The notes: generated from the sequence alone by a model not told the origin. A DNA stretch of 64,000 nucleotides from Pseudomonadota bacterium (GCA_021847835.1 JAJZPR010000003.1:62001-126000); one strand, 5' to 3'; counted from the first letter of the stretch, positions 19,093 through 29,572 are shown. Numbers and translations: made by a program.

Positions 19093-20218
19093 ACTTGCGT
19101 CATTTGCCGCGATCGATGCCCTGACCAGGGGGCGGCTGCACGCCGAGCCGCCGGCTGCGCCCAGAGGCGAGTTCCAGCGCGACCGCGACCGCATCGTGCA
19201 TTCCACCGCCTTCCGCCGCCTGGAGTACAAGACCCAGGTGTTCGTGAACCACGAGGGCGACCATTTCCGCACCCGCCTGACCCACAGCCTCGAAGTGGCG
19301 CAGATCGGCCGCACCATTGCGCGGCTTTTGAACATCAACGAGGAGCTGACCGAGGCGGTGTCGCTCGCGCACGACCTCGGCCACACGCCTTTCGGCCATG
19401 CCGGCCAGGATGCGCTGAACGCCTGCATGAAGGACCACGGCGGCTTCGAGCACAACCTGCAATCCCTGCGCGTGGTGGACAGGCTGGAACAGCGCTACGC
19501 CGAGTTCGACGGCCTCAATCTCTGTTTCGAAACCCGCGAAGGCATCCTCAAGCATTGCTCGCTGGCGAATGCGCGCGAACTGGGGGAGCTGGGGCAGCGC
19601 TTCCTCGACAGGAAGCAGCCCTCGCTGGAAGCGCAGGTCGCCAACCTCGCCGACGAGATCGCCTACAACAACCACGACGTCGACGACGGCCTGCGCTCGG
19701 GGCTGATAAGCACTGATGGCCTGATGCAGAGCCGGCTGTTTGCGCGCCACCACGACGAAGTGATGGCGAAGTACCCACAGCTTTCCGGCCGGCGCAAGGT
19801 GCACGAGATCATCCGGCGCATGATCAACACGCTTATCCTAGACCTTGTTGCCACTACCCGATCCAGTCTGGAAAAGGCCGGCGTGAAAAGCATCGAGGAC
19901 GTGCGCAATGCGCCGCCGCTGGTGGGCTTCTCGGACGAAGTGCGCGACTTGCAGCACGAACTCAAGCACTACCTGCGCGTGAATCTGTACCAGCACTACC
20001 AGGTGATGCGCATGACCAGCAAGGCCGCGCGCATCATCCAGTCGCTGTTCGGTACCTTCCTCAATGAGCCGCGCCTGCTCTCGCCCGGGCACCAGGAGAA
20101 TGTGCAGCGCGACGGCGCGCGCGCCATCGCCGACTACATCGCCGGCATGACCGACCGCTACGCCATGCGCGAATACCGCCGCATCTTCGGCGTCGAGGAA
20201 ATCGCCGGATTGTTTTAG
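19076..20218 (+). CDS. dgt: Deoxyguanosinetriphosphate triphosphohydrolase-like protein
   Basis: HD-domain dNTP triphosphohydrolase, 380 residues, of the type 2 (short) subfamily. The HD motif is split as usual: [15 protein letters not shown] and [15 protein letters not shown], with the distal aspartate in [15 protein letters not shown]. It hydrolyses dNTPs to nucleoside and triphosphate, affecting nucleotide pools. Start overlaps the end of aroB. After the stop comes the large repeat at 20225. Confidence 0.94.
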   Translation: MSARPELASFAAIDALTRGRLHAEPPAAPRGEFQRDRDRIVHSTAFRRLEYKTQVFVNHEGDHFRTRLTHSLEVAQIGRTIARLLNINEELTEAVSLAHDLGHTPFGHAGQDALNACMKDHGGFEHNLQSLRVVDRLEQRYAEFDGLNLCFETREGILKHCSLANARELGELGQRFLDRKQPSLEAQVANLADEIAYNNHDVDDGLRSGLISTDGLMQSRLFARHHDEVMAKYPQLSGRRKVHEIIRRMINTLILDLVATTRSSLEKAGVKSIEDVRNAPPLVGFSDEVRDLQHELKHYLRVNLYQHYQVMRMTSKAARIIQSLFGTFLNEPRLLSPGHQENVQRDGARAIADYIAGMTDRYAMREYRRIFGVEEIAGLF

Positions 20219-20224
20219 AAAGAC

Positions 20225-20430
20225 GGATCACCACGAGGGGCACGGGGAAGGAAAAGGCAAAAGGCAAAAGGCAAAAGGCAAAAGGCAAAAGGCAAAAGGC
20301 AAAAGGCAAAAGGCAAAAGGCAAAAGGCAAAAGGCAAACCATCCTGGCTGCCTTCGTTTTCATTTTTGAATTTTGCTTTTTGATTTTTGCCTTTTGATTT
20401 GCCTTTCCCAGTGCTCTCGTGGTTGAAATT
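20225..20430. repeat. Large inverted repeat enclosing twelve AAAAGGC tandem copies
   Basis: Twelve perfect copies of AAAAGGC run from 20252 to 20335. The outer left arm (CACCACGAGGGGCACGGGGAA, 20229-20249) is matched in inverted form by the right arm around 20404-20424 (TTTCCCAGTGCTCTCGTGG). Degenerate inverted heptamer copies (TTTTGCTTTTTGATTTTTGCCTTTTG) precede the right arm. The 220 bases between dgt and comF hold nothing else; protein-like open frames here are an artefact of the 7-base period. Confidence 0.9.
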
Positions 20431-20438
20431 CAGCGCCT

Positions 20439-21107
20439 TCAGGCGCGCGCCACCACTACACAGGACACTTCGCAAGCGCCTGCGGCCTTGAGCATTTTCG
20501 CCAGTTCGTCGAGCGTGCTGCCGGTGGTCATCACGTCGTCGACGATGCCGACATGCAGGCCGGCGACTTTGCTGCTGCATTCGAACGCGCCGCGCAGGTT
20601 TTTCTTGCGCGCCTCGCGCTTCAGGCCGGCCTGGGGCGGCGTGTCGCGCACGCGCTCGGCCCAGCCGGGCTGCATGGACACGCCGGTTCTTGCGGACAAT
20701 TCGCGCGCGATTTCCACGGCCTGGTTGAAGCCGCGCTCTTTCAGGCGCCTGGCATGCAGCGGCATGGGCAGCCAGACGTCGGGCGGTTCTTCGTGCAGAT
20801 GCCCGGCCAGCAGTTCGCCCAGCAGCGGGGCGAGCGCAAGATGTTCCCGGTATTTCAGCCGCTGGATCAGGCGGTCGACCGGGAAGGCGTAGCTGAAAAG
20901 CGCCAGGGTGCGGGTGTAGGCGGGGAGGTCCCTGAGGCAATGGCCGCAGGTTTCGCCGCCGGGGACGGGAAGCGCGCAAACCGGACAGCACGCCTCCGGC
21001 AGCCAGGGGAGATCGGCCAGGCAGGGCGCGCACAAGGGCCCGTTCGGGGCCAGGCAGAGCAGGCAGGGCGGCGGGAAGTTTTGCTCAATAAATGAACGGA
21101 TGTTCAA
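20439..21107 (-). CDS. ComF family phosphoribosyltransferase-like protein
   Basis: About 222 residues. The N-terminus has a zinc-ribbon-like set of cysteines (PPPCLLCL, PLCAPC, CCPVCALP, CGHC). The C-terminus has the PRPP-binding loop GIVDDVMTTGSTLDEL of type I phosphoribosyltransferases, preceded by FNQAVEIARELS and RKKNLRGAFE. In competent bacteria ComF/ComFC acts in DNA uptake; elsewhere its role is unclear. I choose the TTG at 21107 because the protein then begins LNIRSFIEQNFPPPC, typical in length. The in-frame ATG at 21179 would overlap the divergent promoter and gene start, so the start is uncertain. Confidence 0.85.
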   Translation of the reverse strand: MNIRSFIEQNFPPPCLLCLAPNGPLCAPCLADLPWLPEACCPVCALPVPGGETCGHCLRDLPAYTRTLALFSYAFPVDRLIQRLKYREHLALAPLLGELLAGHLHEEPPDVWLPMPLHARRLKERGFNQAVEIARELSARTGVSMQPGWAERVRDTPPQAGLKREARKKNLRGAFECSSKVAGLHVGIVDDVMTTGSTLDELAKMLKAAGACEVSCVVVARA

Positions 21108-21124
21108 TTTTCGATAATTTAGTT

Positions 21125-21154
21125 TTGACAATCGAGGGGGCGGGAACGGATAAT
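21125..21154 (+). promoter_or_regulatory. Sigma70-type promoter of the bio operon
   Basis: A consensus -35 TTGACA (21125-21130), an 18-base spacer and a -10 GATAAT (21149-21154) stand 24 bases before the ATG at 21178. No BirA or BioR operator was recognised nearby. Confidence 0.7.
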
Positions 21155-21177
21155 CCGGGCAAATTCCAGGGTGATCC

Positions 21178-21636
21178 ATGAAAGCAAAACGCCTCATCAG
21201 CGCCAAATCCTCGCGATTTTCCGCGCAATTGTTCAACATCGCCAGCGTCGCCGCCATCACGGCCGGCATTTCCGCGCTGCTGCTGGGCAAGCTTCTGGCC
21301 AGCCAGAAAATCGGCTTCCTGCCCTTCGTGCTGTCCTTCCCGCCGCTGATGATCTGGCTGGCGGCCTCGATTTTCGTCTATGCCAGCATCGCGCACCACC
21401 CCAACGAACGCACGCGCCAGTATCACCGCTGGGCGGGCTACCGTTTTTACGGCGCGACAGGCGCGATGGTGGTGTTCGGCCAGCCGATCTACGAGTTGAT
21501 GGGCGGCTGGAACGGGCTCATGGGCGTGTGGGCGGTGATGTTCCTGGCCGTGGTGCCGGGCGGGCTCTACGCCATCTGGAAAGCCGCCAGGGAAGACTGG
21601 CAGGACATGATCATCGAGGTAGGCATCTATGAGTAA
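21178..21636 (+). CDS. Integral membrane protein of unknown function, first gene of the bio operon
   Basis: 152 residues. The N-terminus is basic ([14 protein letters not shown]), followed by three or four hydrophobic segments: residues about 20-42, 50-75 with [13 protein letters not shown], 98-108, and 118-138. No motif points to a function. It starts 24 bases after a strong promoter and overlaps bioB by 8 bases, so it should be co-translated with the biotin genes. A role in biotin or pimelate handling is only a guess from position. Confidence 0.8.
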   Translation: MKAKRLISAKSSRFSAQLFNIASVAAITAGISALLLGKLLASQKIGFLPFVLSFPPLMIWLAASIFVYASIAHHPNERTRQYHRWAGYRFYGATGAMVVFGQPIYELMGGWNGLMGVWAVMFLAVVPGGLYAIWKAAREDWQDMIIEVGIYE

Positions 21637-22606
21637 CTGCAACTGTTCGTCCGTTCACATTCACCAGCCGGCGCAAACCAGGGTGCCGGTGGAGGAAGTC
21701 GAGGCCCTGTTCGACAAGCCCTTCAGCGATCTGCTGTACGAGGCGCAGACGGTGCACCGGAAACATTTCGACCCCAACGCAGTGCAGCTTTCCACGCTGC
21801 TTTCCGTCAAGACCGGCGGCTGCCCCGAGGACTGCGGCTATTGTCCGCAGTCGAAGCGTCATCCCGATGCGGTGCCCGATGAGCCCATGCTGGATGTCGA
21901 AGCGGTGCTGACTGCCGCCCGCGCCGCAAAAGACGCCGGCGCCACGCGCTTCTGCATGGGCGCCGCCTGGCGCGGGCCCAAGCAGCGCGACCTCGACCCG
22001 GTGCTGACCATGGTGCGCGAGGTGAAGGCGCTGGGCCTGGAAACCTGCTGCACCCTTGGCATGCTGCGCGAGGGCCAGGCCGAGCAGCTGAAGGAGGCGG
22101 GGCTCGACTACTACAACCACAATCTCGACACCGCGCCGGAGTTCTACGGCGAGATCATTTCCACGCGCGATTTCGAAGATCGCCTGGAAACGCTCAACAA
22201 GGTGCGCGGCGCCGGCATCAACGTGTGCGCTGGCGGCATCGTCGGCATGGGCGAGAGCCGCACGCAGCGCGCGGGCCTCTTGGCGCAACTGGCAAGCCTC
22301 GATCCGCCGCCGGAGTCGGTGCCGATCAACCTGCTGGTGCAGGTGGAAGGCACGCCGCTTTTCGGCACGGACGCACTCGATCCGATCGAATTCGTGCGCA
22401 CCATCGCGGTGGCGCGCATCCTCATGCCGGCTTCCTACGTGCGCCTCTCCGCCGGCCGCCAGCAGATGAGCGATGCCGTGCAGGCCCTGTGCTTCCTGGC
22501 CGGCGCCAATTCCATTTTCTACGGCGACAAGCTCTTGACCACCGGCAACCCCGAGTGGGAAAAGGATCAGGCGCTGTTCAGCAAGCTTGGCCTGAAGGCT
22601 GCATGA
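21629..22606 (+). CDS. bioB: Biotin synthase
   Basis: Radical SAM enzyme that inserts sulfur into dethiobiotin. 325 residues. The radical SAM cysteine motif is [11 protein letters not shown], and the auxiliary [2Fe-2S] ligands and substrate contacts follow ([30 protein letters not shown]). The catalytic residues are complete. It overlaps the membrane protein gene upstream by 8 bases and bioF downstream by four. Confidence 0.97.
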   Translation: MSNCNCSSVHIHQPAQTRVPVEEVEALFDKPFSDLLYEAQTVHRKHFDPNAVQLSTLLSVKTGGCPEDCGYCPQSKRHPDAVPDEPMLDVEAVLTAARAAKDAGATRFCMGAAWRGPKQRDLDPVLTMVREVKALGLETCCTLGMLREGQAEQLKEAGLDYYNHNLDTAPEFYGEIISTRDFEDRLETLNKVRGAGINVCAGGIVGMGESRTQRAGLLAQLASLDPPPESVPINLLVQVEGTPLFGTDALDPIEFVRTIAVARILMPASYVRLSAGRQQMSDAVQALCFLAGANSIFYGDKLLTTGNPEWEKDQALFSKLGLKAA

Positions 22607-23781
22607 GTGAATTCGATGCGCTGGCCCGGATACGGCGGGGCCTGGCGCAACTCGAAACCGGCAGCCTGCTGCGCAAACGGGCCTTGCTGGAATCGGCGCA
22701 GGGCGCGCATGTGCGGGTCGACGGGCGCGAGCTGGTTTCCTTCTGCAGCAACGATTACCTGGGGCTGGCCCACGATCCGCAACTGGCCGAAGCGGCGCTG
22801 GCGGCCATCAAAAAACACGGCGTAGGGGCCGGGGCCTCCCATCTCCTTACCGGTCATCATCGCCTGCACCACGAATTCGAGCAGGCCTTCGCCGCCTTCG
22901 TCGGCAAGCCGGCCGCGCTCATGTTTTCCACCGGCTACATGGCCAACCTGGGCGTGCTGACGGCGCTCCTGAGTCGCCATGGCGAAGTGTTCGCCGACAG
23001 GCTCAATCATGCCTCGCTGAATGACGCCGCCCTGCAATGCGGCGCGAAGTTCACGCGCTACGCCCACGGCGACCTGGATCAGCTGGAAGCGCAACTCAAG
23101 AAGAGCGCGGCGCGCGACAAGCTGATCTGTTCCGACCTGGTGTTCAGCATGGACGGGGACATTGCCGACGCGGATCGTTTGCTGGCGCTCGCCGAGGCGC
23201 ACGATGCCTGGCTCTATCTCGACGATGCGCACGGCTTCGGCGTCTTGAACGATGGGCGCGGCGGGCTCGGCGAGGCGGCCAGGCAAAGCCCGCGCGTGAT
23301 CTACCTCGCCACCCTGGGCAAGGCCGCCGGCGCGTTCGGCGCGGCCGTGGCGGCGCACGCGGAGGTCGTCGATTGGCTGGTGCAGAAGGCGCGCACCTAT
23401 GTCTACACCACCGCCACGCCGCCCATGCTGGCGGCGGCGCTGCTGGCAAGCCTGCAACGGATCGAGAGCGGACAGGCGCGCCGCGAGACGCTGCGCCGGC
23501 ACATCGCGACGCTGCGCGCAGGCCTGAGCGGCCTCGCGCACTGGCGGCTGATGCCGTCCGCCACCCCGATCCAGCCGCTGGTGATCGGCGAAAATGCGGA
23601 AGCGGTCGCGGTATCGAAAAAGCTGCTTGAGCAAGGCCTGCTGGTGCCGGCGATACGCACGCCCACCGTGCCCAGGGGCGCTGCCCGCCTGCGCATTTCG
23701 CTGTCCTCGGCGCACGCCGCGGACGAAGTGGAGCGCCTGGTGGCCGCCATCCGGCTGCTTGACGCGGAGCGGGCGCGATGA
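22603..23781 (+). CDS. bioF: 8-amino-7-oxononanoate synthase
   Basis: PLP enzyme condensing pimeloyl-ACP with alanine. 392 residues, start ATG 22603 overlapping the bioB stop. Motifs are [13 protein letters not shown] near the N-terminus, [14 protein letters not shown], the aspartate/histidine of [10 protein letters not shown], and the PLP lysine in [12 protein letters not shown]. The motif around the lysine is a slight variant of the usual TFGKALG but keeps the lysine. The next gene bioH overlaps by four bases. Confidence 0.96.
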   Translation: MSEFDALARIRRGLAQLETGSLLRKRALLESAQGAHVRVDGRELVSFCSNDYLGLAHDPQLAEAALAAIKKHGVGAGASHLLTGHHRLHHEFEQAFAAFVGKPAALMFSTGYMANLGVLTALLSRHGEVFADRLNHASLNDAALQCGAKFTRYAHGDLDQLEAQLKKSAARDKLICSDLVFSMDGDIADADRLLALAEAHDAWLYLDDAHGFGVLNDGRGGLGEAARQSPRVIYLATLGKAAGAFGAAVAAHAEVVDWLVQKARTYVYTTATPPMLAAALLASLQRIESGQARRETLRRHIATLRAGLSGLAHWRLMPSATPIQPLVIGENAEAVAVSKKLLEQGLLVPAIRTPTVPRGAARLRISLSSAHAADEVERLVAAIRLLDAERAR

Positions 23782-24494
23782 AGCTGGTGTTGCTGCATGG
23801 CTGGGGCACGCATCCGGTCATTTGGGAGCCGATGCTGGAATTTTTTCCCGGCGCGCGCGCCTTGCCCCTGCCCGGCTATGCCGGCAGCGAGCCGGCGGGC
23901 ACGCTCGAAGCCATGGCAGCGAATCTTGCCGCACAACTGGAAGCCGACACCGTGCTCGTCGGCTGGTCGCTGGGCGGACAGGTGGCGGCACGCATCGCGC
24001 TCGACTGGCCGGAAAAGATCTCGAAGCTGATCCTGGTCGCGGCCACACCCTGTTTCGTGAACCGGGCCGACTGGCCGCACGGCGTCGCGGCCGAGGTCTT
24101 CGATCAGTTCGCCGCGAGCCTGGCGCAAGACTATGCAGGCACGATCAGGCGTTTTCTCTCGCTGCAGGCGCAGGGCTCGAGCGAGATGCGCGAAGTGCTG
24201 GCGCAACTGCGTCGCAGGCTATTGGATCAGGCGCGCCCTGCCGGGGGCGTGCTGGAGGCGGGACTGGAAATCTTGCAGGGTGCTGACCTGCGCGAAAGCC
24301 TGCCGAAACTTGCAAAATCCTTGACGCTGATACACGGCAGCGGCGACAAGCTTGCGCCGCTTGCGGCGGCGCGCTGGTTGTCGAGCGCCATCCCCGGCGC
24401 GAGGCTGCACGTGATCGAGGGGGCCGGTCACGCCCCCTTCCTGTCGCATCCGCGGCAGGTTGCGGAGATTATTGGAAGTGCGGCGCATGGCTGA
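23778..24494 (+). CDS. bioH: Pimeloyl-ACP methyl ester esterase
   Basis: Alpha/beta hydrolase that removes the methyl group once the pimeloyl chain is complete. 238 residues. LLHGWGTHPVIWEPM forms the oxyanion-hole region, VGWSLGGQV the nucleophile elbow, GSGDKLAP the acid and GAGHAPFLSHP the histidine. Identity is supported by motif and by position between bioF and bioC. Overlaps bioC by 8 bases. Confidence 0.95.
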   Translation: MKLVLLHGWGTHPVIWEPMLEFFPGARALPLPGYAGSEPAGTLEAMAANLAAQLEADTVLVGWSLGGQVAARIALDWPEKISKLILVAATPCFVNRADWPHGVAAEVFDQFAASLAQDYAGTIRRFLSLQAQGSSEMREVLAQLRRRLLDQARPAGGVLEAGLEILQGADLRESLPKLAKSLTLIHGSGDKLAPLAAARWLSSAIPGARLHVIEGAGHAPFLSHPRQVAEIIGSAAHG

Positions 24495-25398
24495 GCCGAC
24501 GATCGACAAACGTGAAGTGGCGCGCGCCTTCGGCCGTGCCGCTGCGAGTTACGACGCACATGCCGTCCTGCAGCGCGAAGTGATGGCGCGGCTGGACGAG
24601 CGGCTCGAGTTGATGAGCGTCAAACCCGGCCGCATCGTCGATGCAGGCTGCGGCACCGGCCAGGGTTTGCGCCTGCTGCAGGCGCGTTATCCCAAGGCCG
24701 ACGTGGTGGGCCTCGATCTTGCGCTCCCCATGCTGGAAACCGCGCGCCGCAATTCAACGGCGGGTTCATGGCTGGGCAGCTTGCTCCACCGCCTCACGCC
24801 ACATGCCTCACGCCACACCCCGTATGTCTGCGCCGACATCGAACGCCTGCCTTTCAAGAAATCCAGCATCGATCTCATCTGGTCCAGCCTTGCCCTGCAA
24901 TGGGCGAGCGAGCCGGAGGCGGCATTCCGCGAACTGCATCGCGCCATCGCGCCGCAGGGGCTGCTGCTGTTCGCCACTTTCGGGCCGGATACACTGAAGG
25001 AACTGCGCCGGGCCTTTTCCGCCGTCGATGGCGGCAACCATGTCAGCCGCTTCCTCGACATGCACGACATCGGCGACATGCTGGTGCACGCCGGCTTCCA
25101 GCATCCGGTGATGGAAATGGAGATGCTTACGCTGACCTATGCCGATCTCAAGTCGCTGTTGCGCGACCTGAAGGGCATCGGTGCGCACAATGCCGCGGCG
25201 GATCGCGCGCGCGGCATGATGGGGAAAACGGCGTGGCACAGGCTGGAACAGGCCTACGAGGGGTTCCGCAAGGAGGGCCGCCTGCCGGCGACCTATGAAG
25301 TGATTTACGGCCACGCCTGGGCGGGCGACAAGACCCGCCTGGAAGACGGCCGGCAAGTCATTCAACTGAAGATTCAAAGGAAACGCGCGGGCCCATGA
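24487..25398 (+). CDS. bioC: Malonyl-ACP O-methyltransferase
   Basis: SAM-dependent methyltransferase that disguises malonyl-ACP as a fatty acid primer, opening pimelate synthesis. 303 residues from the ATG at 24487 (MAEPTIDKREVARAFGRAA). The SAM loop is RIVDAGCGTGQGLRLL; LIWSSLALQWASEPEAAFRE is the BioC signature. A histidine-rich stretch near residues 99-108 (RLTPHASRHTP) looks like a lineage insertion. In-frame codons upstream of this start lie in bioH. Overlaps bioD by four bases. Confidence 0.95.
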   Translation: MAEPTIDKREVARAFGRAAASYDAHAVLQREVMARLDERLELMSVKPGRIVDAGCGTGQGLRLLQARYPKADVVGLDLALPMLETARRNSTAGSWLGSLLHRLTPHASRHTPYVCADIERLPFKKSSIDLIWSSLALQWASEPEAAFRELHRAIAPQGLLLFATFGPDTLKELRRAFSAVDGGNHVSRFLDMHDIGDMLVHAGFQHPVMEMEMLTLTYADLKSLLRDLKGIGAHNAAADRARGMMGKTAWHRLEQAYEGFRKEGRLPATYEVIYGHAWAGDKTRLEDGRQVIQLKIQRKRAGP

Positions 25399-26090
25399 CT
25401 ACCCTCGCCACGCCTCACGGCCTTTTCATCACCGGCACGGACACCGGCGTCGGCAAGACCCATGCCGCCTGTCTGCTGATTGACTTGCTCAAGCGGCATG
25501 GCCTGCGCGTGGCGGCGATGAAACCCGTCGCGGCAGGCGTCGACGCGGATGGGGTGAATGAGGACGTGCGCCGGCTCATGGCTGCTTCGAATGTGCAGGC
25601 GCCGCGCGAACGGGTCAATCCCTATTGCTTCGCGCCTGCCATTGCGCCGCATATCGCGGCGCAGCAGGCAGGCGTGTCCATGCGGCTCGATGTCGTCGAG
25701 CGGGCTTATGCGGAAGTGGCCGCGCAGGCCGACGTGGTGGTGGTGGAAGGCGCGGGCGGCTTCCTGGTGCCGTTCGACGGCGAATCGGGCATGGATGAAA
25801 TCCCCCGCCGCCTGAAGCTGCCGGTCGTCATGGTGGTGGGTTTGCGTCTGGGCTGCCTGAACCATGCGCGGTTGACGGAAGAGGCGATCCGCGCGCGCGG
25901 CTTGCCGGTTGCCGGCTGGATCGCCAATCACATCGATCCGCACATGGACGAGGCGCAGGCAAATCTGACTGCCCTGCGTAGTATTTTGCGCTCACCCTGT
26001 CTGGGTGAAATTCCGCTGTCGGGCTCATCCCTGGAGAGCGCCGCCGACAGCGTCAGCTTGATTCTGAAAGCCGTCAGGCCTACTGGATAA
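25395..26090 (+). CDS. bioD: Dethiobiotin synthetase
   Basis: Closes the ureido ring of biotin using ATP and CO2. 231 residues. P-loop FITGTDTGVGKTHAA, MKPVAAGVD, and the substrate region VVVEGAGGFLVPFD are present. It ends the operon membrane protein-bioB-F-H-C-D. The aminotransferase gene bioA, needed to supply DAPA, is not in the window. Downstream 128 bases are AT-rich with no gene. Confidence 0.96.
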   Translation: MTTLATPHGLFITGTDTGVGKTHAACLLIDLLKRHGLRVAAMKPVAAGVDADGVNEDVRRLMAASNVQAPRERVNPYCFAPAIAPHIAAQQAGVSMRLDVVERAYAEVAAQADVVVVEGAGGFLVPFDGESGMDEIPRRLKLPVVMVVGLRLGCLNHARLTEEAIRARGLPVAGWIANHIDPHMDEAQANLTALRSILRSPCLGEIPLSGSSLESAADSVSLILKAVRPTG

Positions 26091-26218
26091 GTAATTCAGA
26101 ATACGCAAAAATAAAGATATTTAATCAATAAATCAATTACTTGTGTAGATATTTGCCTTGCCCGCACCGGGGGAGGCAGTGTAGAGTCTGTGGCAATTCG
26201 TCGCAGGTGGGAGCGCGT

Positions 26219-26704
26219 ATGCCCCTGGCGCCAGACGCAAGCCCACAAGAAGAGCAGGGTCGATTCAGCTTCTATTCGCAGCCGAACTGTTCGCTGACGC
26301 GGGGAGGGCGCAAAAAGGCGTTCTGGGGGATAGCGGCGGTGACACTGCTTGTCGCCTCGGTGTTCAGTTGCTTGGGGTACTGGCTGATCCTTCCCTTCGC
26401 GGGGCTTGAAGTGGGCGTGCTGGCTTGGGCATTCGATGCCGTCGGCAGGCTTGACGGCGATTACGAACGGGTAAGCATCCGCGGCGACGAAATTCTGATC
26501 GAGCGCCGGCGCGGGGAGCATCTTGAGCGCCGCACGCTCAACTGCCGGTGGACGCAACTGGTGCTTGCCGGCCTGCGGCCGCCTGGCAGGGTGAAACTGG
26601 CTTTGCGCTCGCTCGGACGGGAAACCGAGCTTGGCGCATACCTGAGCGACGAGGCCAGGCTGGACCTGGCAAAACAATTACAGACCCGGCTGAAGCCGGG
26701 CTGA
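26219..26704 (+). CDS. DUF2244 membrane protein
   Basis: 161 residues from the ATG at 26219, with AGGTGG upstream. The N-terminal region FYSQPNCSLTRGGRK is the DUF2244 signature, followed by two adjacent membrane helices (residues about 38-80) and a C-terminal domain (EILIERRRGEHLERRTLNC). The family is commonly found next to cytochrome c oxidase genes and may help assembly, but no function is established. coxB starts 50 bases later, so this is probably the first gene of the aa3 operon. The preceding gap has a weak candidate -10 TAGAGT near 26181. Confidence 0.82.
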   Translation: MPLAPDASPQEEQGRFSFYSQPNCSLTRGGRKKAFWGIAAVTLLVASVFSCLGYWLILPFAGLEVGVLAWAFDAVGRLDGDYERVSIRGDEILIERRRGEHLERRTLNCRWTQLVLAGLRPPGRVKLALRSLGRETELGAYLSDEARLDLAKQLQTRLKPG

Positions 26705-26753
26705 AAAAAAACACAAGAACAGAATTTGCAAACTGTTGAGGAGGAGGGGATAC

Positions 26754-27917
26754 ATGGAAGGAAGTGCGCTGCGCCCGCTGCCGGGCAAAATGCTGGCCGC
26801 CCTGTCCGGGATGATGATCTCGGGCGCGGTGTGGGCGGACTACCAGCTCAACCTGCGGGAACCGCAATCGGCCCTTGCCAGGGATGTCTATGACCTGCAC
26901 ACCCTGATCAACCTGGTGTGCCTGGGCATATTCGTCGTGGTGTTCGGCGCGATGTTCTATTCCATCTGGAAGCACCGCAAGGCGGCAGGCCACCAGGCCG
27001 AGCATTTCCACGAGAACACCACCGTGGAAGTGATCTGGACCATCATTCCCTTCTTCATCCTGGTCGGCATGGCCTACCCTGCGACCAAGGCGGTGCTGGC
27101 GATGAAGGACACCTCCAATCCGGACATGACCATCAAGGTCACCGGCTACCAGTGGAAGTGGGAATACGATTATCTGAAGGACGGCGTGAAGTTCATGAGC
27201 ACGCTGTCCACTCCGCGCGAGCAGATCGAGAACCGTACCGCCAAAGGCGAGCATTACCTGCTGGAAGTGGACGAGCCCCTGGTGGTGCCGGTCGGCAAGA
27301 AGGTGCGCGTGCTGCTCACCGCGGGCGACGTGATCCACGCCTGGTGGGTGCCGGAACTGGCGGTCAAGCAGGATGCCATCCCCGGCTTCATCCGCGACGC
27401 CTGGTTCAAGTCCGAAACCACCGGCACTTTCCGCGGCCAGTGCACCGAGCTGTGCGGCAAGGATCACGCCTTCATGCCCATCGTGGTGAAGGTGGTGACC
27501 CAGAAGGAGTACGACGCCTGGTTGGCCTCCAAGAAACAGGGCGCGGCAACGGCGGCGGCAGACAACACTAGGACCTTCACCCAGGAAGAGCTCATGGCCA
27601 AAGGCGAGCAGGTCTATAACGCCAACTGCGCCGCCTGCCACCAGGCCAACGGCATGGGCGTGCCCGGCGCCTTCCCGGCCATCAGCGGCTCCAAGGTCGC
27701 CACCGGCCCGATCGATGCGCACATCAATATCGTACTGAACGGCAAGCCCGGCACGGCGATGGCAGCCTTCGGCGGCCAGTTGTCCGCAGCCGACATCGCG
27801 GCGGTGGTGACCTACCAGCGCAACAGCTGGGACAACAAGGCGGGCGACATGGCCCAGCCCGCGCAGGTCGCGGGTCTGAAGGGCGGCGCGGAAGCCGCGG
27901 CCCCGGCAGCCAATTAA
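26754..27917 (+). CDS. coxB: Cytochrome c oxidase subunit II with fused C-terminal cytochrome c domain
   Basis: 387 residues; start ATG 26754 behind GAGGAGG. Two N-terminal membrane helices follow a leader. The CuA domain has the ligands in [12 protein letters not shown] and [14 protein letters not shown]-terminal cytochrome c domain with a single heme motif CAACH (near residue 290) and the axial methionine region follows, as in caa3-type or betaproteobacterial aa3 enzymes. It takes electrons from cytochrome c and passes them via CuA to subunit I. First structural oxidase gene of the operon. Confidence 0.96.
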   Translation: MEGSALRPLPGKMLAALSGMMISGAVWADYQLNLREPQSALARDVYDLHTLINLVCLGIFVVVFGAMFYSIWKHRKAAGHQAEHFHENTTVEVIWTIIPFFILVGMAYPATKAVLAMKDTSNPDMTIKVTGYQWKWEYDYLKDGVKFMSTLSTPREQIENRTAKGEHYLLEVDEPLVVPVGKKVRVLLTAGDVIHAWWVPELAVKQDAIPGFIRDAWFKSETTGTFRGQCTELCGKDHAFMPIVVKVVTQKEYDAWLASKKQGAATAAADNTRTFTQEELMAKGEQVYNANCAACHQANGMGVPGAFPAISGSKVATGPIDAHINIVLNGKPGTAMAAFGGQLSAADIAAVVTYQRNSWDNKAGDMAQPAQVAGLKGGAEAAAPAAN

Positions 27918-27945
27918 CGGACAAGGGACAGGAGGAGACAACAAC

Positions 27946-29526
27946 ATGGCGCAAGACGCAACCCACGCCCACGACGATCACGGCCACGCCCATCCCGGCG
28001 GGATCATGCGCTGGCTGACCACCACCAACCACAAGGACATCGGCAGCCTGTACCTGTGGTTTGCCGGCATCATGTTCCTGGTGGCCGGCAGCATGGCCCT
28101 CGTCATCCGGGCCGAATTGTTCCAGCCCGGTCTGCAGGTGGTGGACCCCGACTTCTTCAACCAGATGACCACCCTGCACGGCCTGATCATGGTGTTCGGC
28201 GTGATCATGCCGGCCTGGGCGGGCTTCGCCAACTGGCAGATCCCGCTCATGATCGGCGCGCCCGACATGGCGTTCCCGCGCATGAACAACTGGGGCTTCT
28301 GGGTACTGCCGGTGGCGGGCTTCCTGCTGATCCTGGGCCTGTTCATGCCGGGCGGCGGCCCGGCGGGCGGCTGGACCATGTATCCGCCGCTGTTCATCCA
28401 GGGCGGCATCAGCTACGACATGACCATCTTCGCGGTGCACATCCTGGGCGCCTCGTCGATCATGGGCTCGATCAACATCATCACCACCATCCTCAACATG
28501 CGCGCGCCCGGCATGACGCTGATGAAAATGCCGCTGTTCGTGTGGACCTGGCTGATCACCGCCTACCTGCTCATCGCCACCGTGCCGGTGCTGGCGGGCG
28601 CCGTGACCATGCTGCTGACCGACCGCAATTTCGACACCCACTTCTTCAACGCGGCGGGCGGCGGCGATCCGGTTATGTTCCAGCACATCTTCTGGTTCTT
28701 CGGCCATCCCGAGGTGTACATCCTGATCCTGCCGGCCTTCGGCGTGGTGTCGCAGATCATCCCGACTTTCGCGCGCAAGCCGCTGTTCGGCTACGCCTCC
28801 ATGGTGTACGCGACAGCCTCCATCGCGATCCTGTCCTTCATCGTGTGGGCGCACCACATGTTCACCGTGGGCATGCCGGCGACCGCGCAGCTGTTCTTCA
28901 TGTACTCCACCATGCTGATCGCCGTGCCCACCGGGGTGAAGGTGTTCAACTGGGTGGCGACCATGTGGAAGGGCTCGATGAGCTTCGAAACCCCGATGCT
29001 GTTCGCCATCGCTTTCGTGTGCCTGTTCACCATCGGCGGCTTCTCGGGCCTGGTGCTGGCGATCACGCCGGTCGACATCCAGCTGCACGACACCTATTAC
29101 GTGGTGGCGCATTTCCACTACGTGCTGGTGTCGGGCGCACTGTTCGCGATCTTTGCCGGCATCTATTACTGGCTGCCCAAGTGGACCGGCCACATGTACG
29201 ACGAGAAGCTCGGCAAGCTGCATTTCTGGCTGTCGGTGATTTCCATGAACATCACCTTCTTCCCCATGCACTTCCTGGGCCTGGCCGGCATGCCGCGCCG
29301 CTACGCCGACTATGCGCTGCAATTCGCCGAGTTCAATACCATCGCATCGGTTGGCGCCTTCCTGTTCGGCTTTAGTCAACTCATTTTCCTGGCGCTGATC
29401 CTGAAGTCCATCAAGGGCGGCCAGAAGGCGACCGGCCAGGTATGGGAGGGGGCGCATGGACTGGAGTGGACGGTGCCATCGCCGGCGCCGTACCACACCT
29501 TCGAGACCGCTCCGGCCGTGAAGTAA
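27946..29526 (+). CDS. coxA: Cytochrome c oxidase subunit I (aa3 type)
   Basis: 526 residues, twelve predicted membrane helices. The cross-linked histidine-tyrosine lies in [14 protein letters not shown]; CuB ligands are in WAHHMFTVG; heme ligands are in [11 protein letters not shown] and [11 protein letters not shown]; and the K and D channel residues sit in the expected places. It contains low-spin heme a and the heme a3-CuB centre and pumps protons. The operon continues with the 31-residue ORF and ctaG. Confidence 0.98.
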   Translation: MAQDATHAHDDHGHAHPGGIMRWLTTTNHKDIGSLYLWFAGIMFLVAGSMALVIRAELFQPGLQVVDPDFFNQMTTLHGLIMVFGVIMPAWAGFANWQIPLMIGAPDMAFPRMNNWGFWVLPVAGFLLILGLFMPGGGPAGGWTMYPPLFIQGGISYDMTIFAVHILGASSIMGSINIITTILNMRAPGMTLMKMPLFVWTWLITAYLLIATVPVLAGAVTMLLTDRNFDTHFFNAAGGGDPVMFQHIFWFFGHPEVYILILPAFGVVSQIIPTFARKPLFGYASMVYATASIAILSFIVWAHHMFTVGMPATAQLFFMYSTMLIAVPTGVKVFNWVATMWKGSMSFETPMLFAIAFVCLFTIGGFSGLVLAITPVDIQLHDTYYVVAHFHYVLVSGALFAIFAGIYYWLPKWTGHMYDEKLGKLHFWLSVISMNITFFPMHFLGLAGMPRRYADYALQFAEFNTIASVGAFLFGFSQLIFLALILKSIKGGQKATGQVWEGAHGLEWTVPSPAPYHTFETAPAVK

Positions 29527-29572
29527 AGACAGCGCGGGCGGCGCCACCGCCGCCCGCGAGTTTGGAAGAGAC

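Noticed and set aside
17793-19455. N-terminal extension of the MazG-like protein
   Set aside because: It lies opposite aroB and dgt, and the family length of about 120 residues fits the start at 17793.
20252-20335. Possible CRISPR array at the short tandem repeats
   Set aside because: Seven-base direct repeats without spacers; no cas genes in the window.
20061-21033. Repeating LLPFAFC protein from frames through the heptamer array
   Set aside because: Produced by a 7-base tandem repeat read in three frames in turn; not a gene.
26095-26218. AT-rich block after bioD as a riboswitch or phage attachment site
   Set aside because: No conserved RNA motif, no tRNA end or direct repeat; it may only hold the weak promoter of the DUF2244-cox operon.
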